A DNA stretch of 64,000 bases from SIG636 sp045535465 (GTDB taxonomy: Bacteria; Bacillota; Clostridia; Oscillospirales; CAG-382): positions 1-64,000 of the forward strand of contig JAZSLS010000100.1 in assembly GCA_045535465.1 (NCBI GenBank). Direction: 5' to 3'. This document shows positions 17,074-25,302 of the stretch, in pieces. The translations under genes were made by a program, and so were the position numbers. How positions within the stretch are numbered: the stretch's first letter is position 1; each line of letters begins with the position of its first letter. The notes beneath the pieces are model-generated. The model made no database searches and was not told the DNA's origin. It worked only from the letters and a program-made list of their open reading frames with translations.

Positions 17074-18201
17074 ATGTTAAAAAGAGCATTTAACAGCGAC
17101 GTAATTGACAGCGCAGTACTCGGCGCAATAGAGGAAAGAGCCTTTCCCGGTGCGCAGATAGCTATCGGCGACAAGGACGGCATAATTTACAGCGCAAGCT
17201 ATGGCTACAAGCGTGTTTTTGATGATGACGCTCCTTGCTTTGACAAAGAGTCTGCCGTTCTCACGGGTGAAAAGCCTCCCGTTGATATGGATACCCTTTA
17301 CGATATGGCATCCTGCACCAAAATAATGTCCACCACTATGGTTGCCCTTCGTATGATAGACGAAGGTAAGATAGCTCTTTACGACAGCATAAGCCGTTTT
17401 ATAGACGTTCCCGAGGATAAAAAGGGCATAGAGCTTCGCCATCTTCTCACGCATACCAGCGGTATCAAGGCGCATTTCCTTCTTGAAAACGATGGCAGAG
17501 ACGCAAGCGAAGCCGCAAAGATAGTCCTTGACCATCCGCTTTCCACGCCTACGGGTACTAAGGTAGAGTATACCTGTATGGGCTATATCCTTTTGGGTAA
17601 GATACTTGAAAAGCTTGGCGATATGCCCCTTGATGAGCTGGCAACCAAAAAGGTATGGCAGCCCCTTGGTATGGATAACACCTGTTACCGTCCTCTTGAT
17701 AAGGGCTATACCAATATTGCCGCTACCGAATACACCGAAGACTTGGGTGCATATAAGGTAGGCATCGTTCACGACGAAAACGCACGCTTTTTAGGCGGCG
17801 TAAGCGCAAACGCAGGCGTGTTCTCTAATGCTAGCGACGTTGCGGCGCTTGCAACAATGCTTTCTGCAGGCGGCATCCATAAGGGCAAAATGTTCCTTTC
17901 TCCTTCTCTCATTAAGCTTGCACGTACCGATATGACGGCAGGTCTTGGAGAGGGCAGAGGTCTTGGCTTTGTTGTAAAGCAGGCAGGCACATTAAGCGCT
18001 ATGGGCGACCTTTATCCGGGCGGCTCCTTCGGTCACAACGGCTATACGGGCACATCTCTTTATACTCACGGCGATAATGGCTTGTACGTTATCCTTTTGG
18101 CAAACAGAGTTCATTTTACCCGTAACAGTGACAGGATTTTCCGTTTCCGCCGTACCTTCCACAACCTTTGTACCGCAGAATACGAAAGAGCAACCATTTA
18201 G
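17074..18201 (+). CDS. Beta-lactamase-family serine hydrolase
   Basis: 375 residues of the class C beta-lactamase / PBP-like fold. The nucleophile motif SCTK (SxxK) and a C-terminal HNG motif in FGHNGYTG are clear; the second motif reads YTC where YxN or YxD is usual. No signal peptide is visible, so it is probably a cytoplasmic esterase or peptidase. It lies 12 bases after prfA with a perfect ribosome binding site. Its stop overlaps the convergent noc stop by 4 bases (TTAG). Confidence 0.85.
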   Translation: MLKRAFNSDVIDSAVLGAIEERAFPGAQIAIGDKDGIIYSASYGYKRVFDDDAPCFDKESAVLTGEKPPVDMDTLYDMASCTKIMSTTMVALRMIDEGKIALYDSISRFIDVPEDKKGIELRHLLTHTSGIKAHFLLENDGRDASEAAKIVLDHPLSTPTGTKVEYTCMGYILLGKILEKLGDMPLDELATKKVWQPLGMDNTCYRPLDKGYTNIAATEYTEDLGAYKVGIVHDENARFLGGVSANAGVFSNASDVAALATMLSAGGIHKGKMFLSPSLIKLARTDMTAGLGEGRGLGFVVKQAGTLSAMGDLYPGGSFGHNGYTGTSLYTHGDNGLYVILLANRVHFTRNSDRIFRFRRTFHNLCTAEYERATI

Positions 18202-19091
18202 CTTGCGCTTCGGCTTTTGGGTATCCTCAGCCTTATCTCAATAAAATCACCTCCGTCGCTGTCCTCTCGTTCTACGTTAAAGCCTGCGGCAGAGGCAAGG
18301 CCTACTACCTTGTCAACGGAGTTTATAAAAAACTTAATATCACTAACGGTGCCCACAAGTCTTTGTGTGGCACCCTTCTTTTTGTTTTGCTTAGTCGGTT
18401 TTTGTATACCGGTAAGATAGCTTTCCACCAGCATCTCGCTTTCTTCGGCGTTATATCCGTTTTTAACGGAGGCATCCAGCAGCTTAAGCCTTGTGTCAAT
18501 ATTGGTTATACGCAAAAAGGCACGTGCTTGTCTTTCGGGCATACGGCTTTCTCTTATAATGTGTCTTTCGTCTTCCGTGTATTTTAAAAGCCTAAGCTTG
18601 TTTGCAACGGTAGGCTGGCTAAGCCCCAGGCTTGCGGCAAGCTCTGCTTGAGTAAGACCGCAAACAATCATAATGTTTTGCATAGCGGCGGCTTGCTCAA
18701 AAAAATCCAGGTCGTTGCGGAAAGCGTTTTCCGCCAGCGCCATCTGGGCGCTTTCTCCCGAGGTGGCGGTAATCAGCATACAGGGCACGGTTTCAAGCCC
18801 TGCCATCCTCGATGCACGCCAGCGCCGTTCTCCCGCAATTATTTCGTATACGGCTTTTGCTCTTACCGTTTGCCCGTTAAGGCTTATTTCAGGCGTGTTT
18901 TCTCGTCTTCGTACGCAAATAGGCTGAATAATTCCGTTTTGCTTTATACTTTCGGAAAGCTTTACAAGCTCTTCGTTGTCAAAAATGCGTCTTGGCTGAA
19001 GCGGATTTGGTACAAGACAGTCAAGAGGAATATGTATAAGGCACGGAACGTTGGATTTTTTTGTAAAGCTTAAAATATTTGAAAGCTTCAA
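18198..19091 (-). CDS. noc: ParB/Noc-family DNA-binding protein
   Basis: 297 residues from a TTG located 7 bases after AAGGAGG; a longer frame to 19136 lacks a ribosome binding site. The N-terminal CTPase/ParB domain carries IAGERRWRAS and LAENAFRNDLDFFEQA, followed by the helix-turn-helix LTQAELAASLGLSQPTVANKLRLL. The ANKLRLL wording is closer to Noc, the nucleoid occlusion protein, than to Spo0J. No parA (soj) is beside it and no parS or NBS site was recognised. A terminator at 19157-19184 insulates it from upstream minus-strand transcription. Confidence 0.82.
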   Translation of the reverse strand: MKLSNILSFTKKSNVPCLIHIPLDCLVPNPLQPRRIFDNEELVKLSESIKQNGIIQPICVRRRENTPEISLNGQTVRAKAVYEIIAGERRWRASRMAGLETVPCMLITATSGESAQMALAENAFRNDLDFFEQAAAMQNIMIVCGLTQAELAASLGLSQPTVANKLRLLKYTEDERHIIRESRMPERQARAFLRITNIDTRLKLLDASVKNGYNAEESEMLVESYLTGIQKPTKQNKKKGATQRLVGTVSDIKFFINSVDKVVGLASAAGFNVEREDSDGGDFIEIRLRIPKSRSAS

Positions 19092-19156
19092 TTTATAGCA
19101 CCTCCTTGGTTTTGTCCCCGGCGGTAATTGTAGCATACGCCCTTTGTCGAAAACGC

Positions 19157-19184
19157 AAAAAAACTGTCACCGTCAAGGTAACAG
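19157..19184 (-). terminator. Intrinsic terminator upstream of noc
   Basis: Read on the minus strand: stem CTGTTACC / GGTGACAG (one mismatch) with loop TTGAC, then seven T. It stops transcripts arriving from hpt and the repeats before noc, or could act as a noc attenuator. Confidence 0.65.
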
Positions 19185-19346
19185 CTACTCTTTTTGTTGG
19201 TTTTGTCTATATGATAAAAAGCGGCAAAGCGCCGCTTTTCCTACTTAACAAAATAAAATGTTGTTTTTTGCGTTGTGAATAGGTGCGTTTTATAAGAGCA
19301 AAACAAAAAGCGGAGGGTATGGAGAAGGGAAAATAGGCTCGAATGA

Positions 19347-19394
19347 ACGAACTAAGGCGCAAACTGTACTAAGTACAGTAAGCCGAAAGTTCGT
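19347..19394. repeat. Structured element, copy B
   Basis: Outer stem ACGAACT / AGTTCGT, inner GGC / GCC, and a perfect 7-bp apical palindrome CTGTACT-A-AGTACAG, followed by GCATAGCAAAAAACA. Compared with copy C the seventh stem pair changes from T-A to C-G, so pairing is kept. Confidence 0.75.
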
Positions 19395-19557
19395 GCATAG
19401 CAAAAAACATATAAATCAGTCAAAAGGAAAAGCGGCAAAGCGCCGCTTTTCCTACTTAACAAAATAAAATGTTGTTTTTTGCGTTGTGAATAGGTGCGTT
19501 TTATAAGAGCAAAACAAAAAGCGGAGGGTATGGAGAAGGAAAAATAGCATTGAATGT

Positions 19558-19605
19558 ACGAACCAAGGCGAAAGCTGTACTAAGTACTGCGAGCCGCAGG
19601 TTCGT
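19558..19605. repeat. Structured element, copy C
   Basis: Outer stem ACGAACC / GGTTCGT, inner GGC / GCC, and core GCTGTACTAAGTACTGC identical to the core of copy A at the start of the window, followed by GCATAGCAAAAAACA. Confidence 0.75.
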
Positions 19606-19707
19606 GCATAGCAAAAAACATATAAATCAGTCAAAAGGAAAAGCGGCAAAGCGCCGCTTTTCCTACTTAACAAAATAAAATGTTGTTTTTTGCGTTCGAT
19701 GTTATTT

Positions 19708-20247
19708 TTACTCTCCATACTCGGCTATGTAGGGGAGGTTGCGGTAATACTCCCCGCAATCCAACCCATACCCAATAACAAAATGGTCGGGAATGGTAAA
19801 CAAAGCCTTATCTGCTTCAAAATCCACAACTCTGCGGCTGGGCTTATCAAGCAGGGTAATAACCTTAAGGGACAAAGGACGTCTTGCCTTAAGAAGCTTA
19901 ACAACCTCGCTTAAAGTTCTGCCTGTGTCAATAATATCCTCCACGATGATAACGTGGTAATTGCTTATATCCTGAGAAAGGTCCATAGTAATGGCAACGG
20001 TCCCCGTGGAAACAGTACCGTCAAAATAGCTTTTTGCACACATAAAGCCTATTTCGCAAGGAACTGTAATGGCACGGCAAAGGTCAGCCATAAAAACAAA
20101 AGCGCCCTTAAGTATGCTAACCAAAAGAATAGGTCTGCCGTCGTAGCTTTCACTTATCTCCTTGCCTGCTTTGGCAATAGCATCGTCAATCTCTTCCTTG
20201 GTTATAAGCACTCTTTTTATTTTTTTATCAAAAGCTTCTTTTGTCAT
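19708..20247 (-). CDS. hpt: Hypoxanthine phosphoribosyltransferase
   Basis: 179 residues. The PRPP-binding motif is VIIVEDIIDTGRTL, with the LVSILKGAFVFMADL and KSYFDG segments typical of bacterial HPRT. It salvages hypoxanthine and guanine to IMP and GMP. The ATG follows GAGAGG, with its own promoter at 20279-20307. The usual neighbours tilS and ftsH are absent; it stands alone and ends directly at the repeat block, whose last hairpin can serve as its terminator. Confidence 0.96.
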   Translation of the reverse strand: MTKEAFDKKIKRVLITKEEIDDAIAKAGKEISESYDGRPILLVSILKGAFVFMADLCRAITVPCEIGFMCAKSYFDGTVSTGTVAITMDLSQDISNYHVIIVEDIIDTGRTLSEVVKLLKARRPLSLKVITLLDKPSRRVVDFEADKALFTIPDHFVIGYGLDCGEYYRNLPYIAEYGE

Positions 20248-20278
20248 TTTTACTACCTCTCTGTTTTATGTTATAACC

Positions 20279-20307
20279 ACTATACCATTTTTTTGCAGAA
20301 TGTGCAA
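20279..20307 (-). promoter_or_regulatory. Promoter of hpt
   Basis: On the minus strand TTGCAC (20302-20307), 17 bases, TATAGT (20279-20284), about 25 bases upstream of the start codon region. Confidence 0.7.
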
Positions 20308-20337
20308 TACTATTAGCGCAGCTTTGACAGAAAAATG

Positions 20338-20366
20338 TTGATTTTATGCGTTTAATGGTGTATAAT
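20338..20366 (+). promoter_or_regulatory. Promoter of the capEFG cassette
   Basis: TTGATT (20338-20343), 17 bases, TATAAT (20361-20366), about 27 bases before the predicted transcript enters capE. It is divergent from the hpt promoter. Confidence 0.75.
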
Positions 20367-20399
20367 TCAAGATAGATAAATTAAAGTGGGGTTTTATGG

Positions 20400-21437
20400 A
20401 TGTTTAAGAACAAAACGTTGTTACTTACCGGTGGCACAGGAAGCTTTGGTAATGCCGTGCTTAACCGTTTTTTGGATACCGATATAGGTGAGATACGCAT
20501 TTTCTCTCGTGATGAAAAAAAACAGGACGATATGAGGCACGATTTTCAGGCGAGAATGCCTGAGGCTGCTTCTAAGATAAAGTTTTATATTGGTGACGTT
20601 CGTGATATAGCTTCCGTTCGTAACGCTATGCACGGCGTTGACTATATTTTCCACGCTGCAGCCCTTAAGCAGGTTCCTTCTTGCGAGTTTTTTCCTGTTG
20701 AAGCAGTAAAAACCAATGTTTTGGGTACAGATAACGTGCTTACAGCGGCAATAGATGCAGGCGTAAAAAGGGTTATATGCCTTTCCACCGACAAGGCGGC
20801 TTATCCCGTAAACGCTATGGGCACCTCCAAGGCTATGATGGAAAAGGTAGTGGTTGCAAAATCCCGCACCGTGCATCCTGATAAAACTACTATCTGTTGT
20901 ACCCGTTACGGCAACGTTATGTGCAGCCGCGGCTCTGTTATCCCATTGTGGATAGAGCAGATAAAGGCAGGCAACCCCATCACTATAACCGAGCCCTCTA
21001 TGACTCGTTTTATAATGTCCTTGGATGAGGCTGTTGACTTGGTGCTTTTTGCATTCAAAAACGGCATTTCGGGCGATATACTTGTTCAAAAGGCTCCTGC
21101 CTGCACCATAGAGACCTTAGCAAAGGCGGTTTGCTCCTTGTTTAACCCCAATACGGAGATAAAGGTTATAGGCATACGCCACGGTGAAAAGATGTATGAA
21201 ACCTTGCTTACCAACGAGGAATGTACCTCTGCTATGGATATGGGCAACTTTTACCGTGTACCCTGCGATAAGCGTGACCTTAACTATGATAAATTTTTCT
21301 CAAACGGTGACGTGGAACGTAACGTACTTACGGAGTTTAATTCCAACAACACCACAATTTTGGGCGTTGAGGCAGTAAAGGAAAAGCTTCTCAGCCTAAA
21401 ATATATAAGGGACGAGCTTGAGGCGATTAACCAATGA
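20400..21437 (+). CDS. capE: UDP-GlcNAc 4,6-dehydratase / 5-epimerase, CapE-like
   Basis: 345 residues, extended short-chain dehydrogenase. The NAD-binding GGTGSFG lies at the N-terminus, and the catalytic YxxxK is replaced by MxxxK in NAMGTSKAMMEKV, the hallmark of the CapE/FlaA1/PseB inverting dehydratases. It starts the conversion of UDP-GlcNAc toward UDP-L-FucNAc. CapE and PseB cannot be separated by motif alone; the following capF and capG decide for CapE. The ribosome binding site is weak (GGGG). Confidence 0.93.
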   Translation: MFKNKTLLLTGGTGSFGNAVLNRFLDTDIGEIRIFSRDEKKQDDMRHDFQARMPEAASKIKFYIGDVRDIASVRNAMHGVDYIFHAAALKQVPSCEFFPVEAVKTNVLGTDNVLTAAIDAGVKRVICLSTDKAAYPVNAMGTSKAMMEKVVVAKSRTVHPDKTTICCTRYGNVMCSRGSVIPLWIEQIKAGNPITITEPSMTRFIMSLDEAVDLVLFAFKNGISGDILVQKAPACTIETLAKAVCSLFNPNTEIKVIGIRHGEKMYETLLTNEECTSAMDMGNFYRVPCDKRDLNYDKFFSNGDVERNVLTEFNSNNTTILGVEAVKEKLLSLKYIRDELEAINQ

Positions 21438-22633
21438 GGATACTTGTAACAGGCGCCAATGGCTTTGTAGGTAAAAACCTTACTGCCGCACTTAATAATA
21501 TAAAAGACGGCAAGGACAAAACAAGGCAAGGCATAAAAATATCAAAAGTTTTTGAGTACGATATAGATACTTCGGCTGAACTTCTCGACAAATACTGCGC
21601 AGAGGCGGATTTTGTTTTCAACCTTGCGGGTGTAAACCGTCCCGATGACCCTGCCCAGTTTATGCAAGGCAATTTCGGCTTTATTGATACGCTGCTTAAG
21701 TGCCTTAAAAAACACGGCAATACTTGTCCCCTTATGGTGTCATCTTCTATACAGGCAACCTGTATAGGCCGGTATGATAACGACTACGGCAGAAGCAAAA
21801 AGGCAGGGGAAAAGCTTGTTTTTGCTTACGGTAAGGAAGCGGGAGCTAAAGTGTTGGTCTACCGTTTTCCCAATCTTTTCGGCAAGTGGTGTAAACCAAA
21901 CTATAACAGCGCCGTGGCTACCTTCTGCCATAATAAGGCGCACGACCTGCCCATAACCGTAAGTGATCCCAACGTAACGCTGGAGCTTTTGTATATAGAT
22001 GACCTTATAAACGAAATGCTTGATGCGCTTGAGGGCAAAGGGCATAGGTGCAAGTTTGAGGGCATAAATACCGTATTTACGGAAGAGGGCGCCTACTACG
22101 GCGCACCCGTTACCCATAAGGTAAGCTTGGGTGAGATTGTGCAGCTTCTTGATAGCTTCAAAGCGCAACCATCTACCTTGCTTATGCCTGAGATACCCAA
22201 GGACAGCTTTGCAAAAAAGCTGTATTCCACCTATCTTTCGTATCTGCCAAAGGAAAAGGTTTCGTTTCCCTTAAAGATGAATTCGGACCACAGAGGCAGC
22301 TTTACCGAGCTTTTAAAGACTGCGTCAAACGGTCAGTTCAGCGTTAATATTTCAAAAGCAGGCATAACTAAGGGCGAACACTGGCACCACAGCAAGTGGG
22401 AGCTTTTTATAGTAGTAAGCGGTAAAGCATTGATACAGCAGAGAAAAATAGGCACGAACGAGGTTTTAAGCTTTTACGTAAGCGGTGACAGGATAGAGGC
22501 AGTTCATATGCTGCCGGGTTATACCCATAACATAATCAATCTTAGCGAAAGCGAGGATTTGGTTACCCTTATGTGGGCAAACGAGCAGTTTGACCCCACA
22601 CACCCCGATACGTTTTACGAGGTAGTAGAATGA
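21434..22633 (+). CDS. capF: Bifunctional CapF: SDR reductase plus cupin
   Basis: 399 residues: an N-terminal SDR domain with GANGFVGKN and the YGRSK catalytic pair, and a C-terminal cupin (about 275-395) with GEHWHHSKWELFIVVSGKA. In Staphylococcus CapF the cupin epimerises at C3 and the SDR domain reduces C4 to give UDP-L-talosamine-type sugar. It overlaps capE and capG by 4 bases each. Confidence 0.93.
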   Translation: MRILVTGANGFVGKNLTAALNNIKDGKDKTRQGIKISKVFEYDIDTSAELLDKYCAEADFVFNLAGVNRPDDPAQFMQGNFGFIDTLLKCLKKHGNTCPLMVSSSIQATCIGRYDNDYGRSKKAGEKLVFAYGKEAGAKVLVYRFPNLFGKWCKPNYNSAVATFCHNKAHDLPITVSDPNVTLELLYIDDLINEMLDALEGKGHRCKFEGINTVFTEEGAYYGAPVTHKVSLGEIVQLLDSFKAQPSTLLMPEIPKDSFAKKLYSTYLSYLPKEKVSFPLKMNSDHRGSFTELLKTASNGQFSVNISKAGITKGEHWHHSKWELFIVVSGKALIQQRKIGTNEVLSFYVSGDRIEAVHMLPGYTHNIINLSESEDLVTLMWANEQFDPTHPDTFYEVVE

Positions 22634-23817
22634 TGGAAAAAAATGATTACGCAAGCGTTAACTTTAAAAACAACGGCAAGCTTAAGCTGCTTATTATCGT
22701 GGGTACACGCCCCGAGATAATCCGCCTTGCCGCTGTAATAAATAAATGCCGCAAGTATTTTGATTGTATTCTTGCCCATACGGGTCAAAACTACGACTAT
22801 AACTTAAACGGCATATTTTTTAGGGATTTGCGTCTTGAGGCCCCCGAGGTTTATATGAACGCCGTAGGGGCAGACCTTGGTGAAACCATAGGCAACATTG
22901 TTGCACAAAGCTATAAGCTGATGGCGGAGCTTAAGCCCGATGCACTTCTTATCCTTGGTGATACCAACTCCTGCCTTTCCGCCATAAGCGCAAAGCGTTT
23001 GCATATTCCTATCTTTCATATGGAAGCAGGCAACCGTTGTAAGGACGAGTGCTTACCTGAGGAAACTAACCGCAGGATAGTTGACATAATATCCGACGTT
23101 AACCTTGCATATTCCGAACACGCAAGGAAATACCTGCACGAATGCGGGCTTCCCAAGGAGCGTGTATACGTTACGGGCTCTCCTATGGCAGAGGTGCTTA
23201 GGGCAAACCTTGCCGATATCGAAAAAAGCAACGTTCTGGAGAGACTTGGGCTTACTGCTAAAAAATATATTCTTCTTTCTGCTCATAGGGAAGAAAATAT
23301 TGATACCGAAAAGAATTTTGTAAGCCTTTTCAGCGCAATAAACGCCTTGGCGGAAAAGTATGATATGCCCATACTTTATTCCTGCCATCCCCGCAGCCGT
23401 AAAAAACTTGAGGAAAGCGGCTTTGTGCTGGATAACAGAGTTATCCGTAACGAGCCTTTAGGCTTTCACGATTACAACTGTTTGCAAATGAACGCTTTTG
23501 CGGTAGTGTCCGACAGCGGCACTTTGCCTGAGGAAAGCAGCTTTTTTACAAGCATAGGCAAACCCTTTCCTGCGGTGTGCATTCGCACCTCTACCGAGCG
23601 TCCGGAGGCGCTTGATAAGGCGTGCTTTGTTTTAGCGGGCATCGACCAAAAAAGCTTGCTTCAGGCAATAGCCACGGCGGTGGAGCTTAACAAAAACGGC
23701 GAATACGGAATTCCTGTTCCCGACTACACCGATGAAAACGTTTCCACAAAGGTGGTAAAGCTAATACAAAGCTACACAGGCGTAGTGGACAAGATGGTGT
23801 GGCGCAAGGAAAAGTAA
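22630..23817 (+). CDS. capG: UDP-N-acetylglucosamine 2-epimerase family, CapG-like
   Basis: 395 residues, GT-B-like epimerase. Motifs GTRPEIIRLAAV, HTGQNYDYNLNG, HMEAGNRCKDECLPEETNRR and SDSGTLPEESSFF are present. As the third step it epimerises C2 to yield UDP-N-acetyl-L-fucosamine. The three enzymes are complete, but no FucNAc transferase, flippase or polymerase lies in the window. A terminator follows 45 bases downstream. Confidence 0.93.
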   Translation: MMEKNDYASVNFKNNGKLKLLIIVGTRPEIIRLAAVINKCRKYFDCILAHTGQNYDYNLNGIFFRDLRLEAPEVYMNAVGADLGETIGNIVAQSYKLMAELKPDALLILGDTNSCLSAISAKRLHIPIFHMEAGNRCKDECLPEETNRRIVDIISDVNLAYSEHARKYLHECGLPKERVYVTGSPMAEVLRANLADIEKSNVLERLGLTAKKYILLSAHREENIDTEKNFVSLFSAINALAEKYDMPILYSCHPRSRKKLEESGFVLDNRVIRNEPLGFHDYNCLQMNAFAVVSDSGTLPEESSFFTSIGKPFPAVCIRTSTERPEALDKACFVLAGIDQKSLLQAIATAVELNKNGEYGIPVPDYTDENVSTKVVKLIQSYTGVVDKMVWRKEK

Positions 23818-23862
23818 AAATAGCCCCAAACACAAAAAACAGAATTTTAATTTTTTAAAGAC

Positions 23863-23896
23863 AAAAAAGTGACTTCGTAAAGAAGCCACTTTTTTC
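23863..23896 (+). terminator. Terminator of capEFG
   Basis: Stem AAAAAAGTGACTTC / GAAGCCACTTTTTT (one mismatch) with a short loop. It could serve both directions. Confidence 0.85.
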
Positions 23897-24009
23897 GTTT
23901 ATTAAATTTTATGCTTTTTGTTTGTCCATTCGGAACAATTTCCCCTATTTCCTTAAGGCTTTATCTAATCGGGGTATAAAACATAAAAGTCCATCGGCAG
24001 TAAAAGCAT

Positions 24010-24345
24010 TTATTTCCACATCATCATTTGGCAAAGCTCTGCGGCCACAAACAAAGAAATTACAAAAACTGCTATCATATACACAATACGCCACAGTGTT
24101 TTAAGCACACCTTTAGAGGTGAAAAATGAGATAACCACGGTACACAAAGCGATAACCGACCAAAAAATACGGGTAAAATCATTGGCGTTAAAATCGTTTG
24201 GTATTGCGTTTCCAAGCTCGTCGACCTTGGGGCATCCGCAGCCAAACCAATCTAAAACAAAATGGCGGTTAAAATACGAGTAGGGAATAAGAAGCAGGAT
24301 AAAAAGTAAAAACGGAGCCAATAACATAAATATTTTGCGTTTCAC
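24010..24345 (-). CDS. Small three-TM membrane protein of unknown function
   Basis: 111 residues from a GTG placed properly behind GGAGG; a GTG three codons earlier overlaps that ribosome binding site. Hydrophobic segments lie at about 5-25, 58-76 and 85-105. The loop after the first contains a CGCP motif (WFGCGCPKVDELGN) that could bind metal or form a disulfide. I do not recognise the family. It is the last of three minus-strand genes and lies 77 bases from its neighbour. Confidence 0.65.
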   Translation of the reverse strand: MKRKIFMLLAPFLLFILLLIPYSYFNRHFVLDWFGCGCPKVDELGNAIPNDFNANDFTRIFWSVIALCTVVISFFTSKGVLKTLWRIVYMIAVFVISLFVAAELCQMMMWK

Positions 24346-24422
24346 AAATACCACCTCCTACCTATATAGACGAATAAAAACCAAAAAACTCTCACCGGAG
24401 GGCAAATCCATTCAAAAAACAA

Positions 24423-24806
24423 TTATTTCTTAAAAATAAAAGCAATCAGTCTTTCCAAACCGTAAAAAACTATACAGCCCACAGCGTAGCAAAGCAAGTC
24501 GGCAAAAGAAAAGGTTGTGCCCACAACGGTTGAAACCAACGTGTTGTTTTCAAAGCCTAAAAGCCTTACAATATTAATATATTGCAAAAGCTCCACAAAA
24601 GCGGCAAAAGCAAAAACGTACATAGGCAAAGCCGATACGCCTTTAGGGATAACCGTTCTGCACAAACAGCAAAGCAATATCGTTACAAGAACGTCACCGA
24701 TATAGGGGCGAACAAACCCGTCGTGAACGAAAAGGGCTATAAACAGCTCTGCCAAAAAAAGAACTCCAAAAAGAACCCCGTAGGTTATGCGTAAGCGTTT
24801 TGTCAA
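24423..24806 (-). CDS. DUF2809-like membrane protein
   Basis: 127 residues with four predicted transmembrane segments. The segment FVRPYIGDVLVTILL and the later VELLQYINIVRLLG and SFADLLCYAVG are typical of DUF2809, a family without a known function. Its start overlaps the end of the upstream gene by 4 bases, so the two are probably translated together. Confidence 0.75.
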   Translation of the reverse strand: MTKRLRITYGVLFGVLFLAELFIALFVHDGFVRPYIGDVLVTILLCCLCRTVIPKGVSALPMYVFAFAAFVELLQYINIVRLLGFENNTLVSTVVGTTFSFADLLCYAVGCIVFYGLERLIAFIFKK

Positions 24807-25222
24807 AACCTTTCCGCCTTTCTGTCTACCTCTGCCCGTTCAAATTTGATCTTTACAGTATAGTCCTTGTAATTCTCCCAAAGATCTATTTCCAAAGTAT
24901 AAAAATCGCCGTGGTCGACAAGCCTATCCGACATCCACCATACTGCTTCTCTGCCTTCTAAGGAGATGTTATTGCTCAAAATTTTATAATTAAAAAAGCG
25001 AATTTCCGTAACGGCACTATCGAACAATGCGCCTTCTGCATCGATTTTTAAGGTCAAAAGGTTGCGGTCGTATTTGCCCTTTTTGCCTGAAAACGTGGTG
25101 TAATCAAAAGGAAACTCTTTCGTTTCCGTCTGCAGAATACAAGCGTCGTGCAAACCGCTAACCCAATACCATTCGGGTAGATTATCGGGATGGTTGGAAA
25201 AGTATACTTTCCCTTTGCTCAT
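24803..25222 (-). CDS. Hypothetical soluble protein, GLHDA motif
   Basis: 139 residues, mostly polar, without signal peptide or membrane segment; beta-rich by appearance. The N-terminal segment YWVSGLHDACIL and a C-terminal EIDLWENYKDYTVKIKFE stretch are the most regular parts. I do not recognise the family. It starts behind GAAAGGAGA and is coupled to the DUF2809 gene. No convincing sigma-A promoter was found upstream. Confidence 0.6.
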   Translation of the reverse strand: MSKGKVYFSNHPDNLPEWYWVSGLHDACILQTETKEFPFDYTTFSGKKGKYDRNLLTLKIDAEGALFDSAVTEIRFFNYKILSNNISLEGREAVWWMSDRLVDHGDFYTLEIDLWENYKDYTVKIKFERAEVDRKAERF

Positions 25223-25302
25223 AGCCGTTCTCCTTTCTCAGTAGGTATCTTCTGTGTAAAGTATAAAAAGATATTTTTTAGTTTTTTGTATGAATTTGAA
25301 CT

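Larger units (their letters stand above)
19216..19690. repeat. Tandem 211-bp direct repeats (two full copies plus a partial one)
   Basis: The hairpin block AAAAGCGGCAAAGCGCCGC and following sequence start near 19217, 19428 and 19639, a constant 211-bp period. Each full unit contains (i) that terminator-like hairpin, (ii) a segment containing CAAAACAAAAAGCGGAGG, and (iii) the covarying structured element. The third copy breaks off around 19690, just before the hpt stop codon. 211 is not a multiple of three and the frames do not persist between copies, so it is not coding. Together with the promoter-proximal sequence this fills the noc-hpt gap. Confidence 0.9.

Noticed and set aside
19452..19718. 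An 88-codon minus-strand frame across the 211-bp repeats and the end of hpt
   Set aside because: It lies in repeat DNA with a period not divisible by three, has no ribosome binding site that I can see and no recognisable domain.
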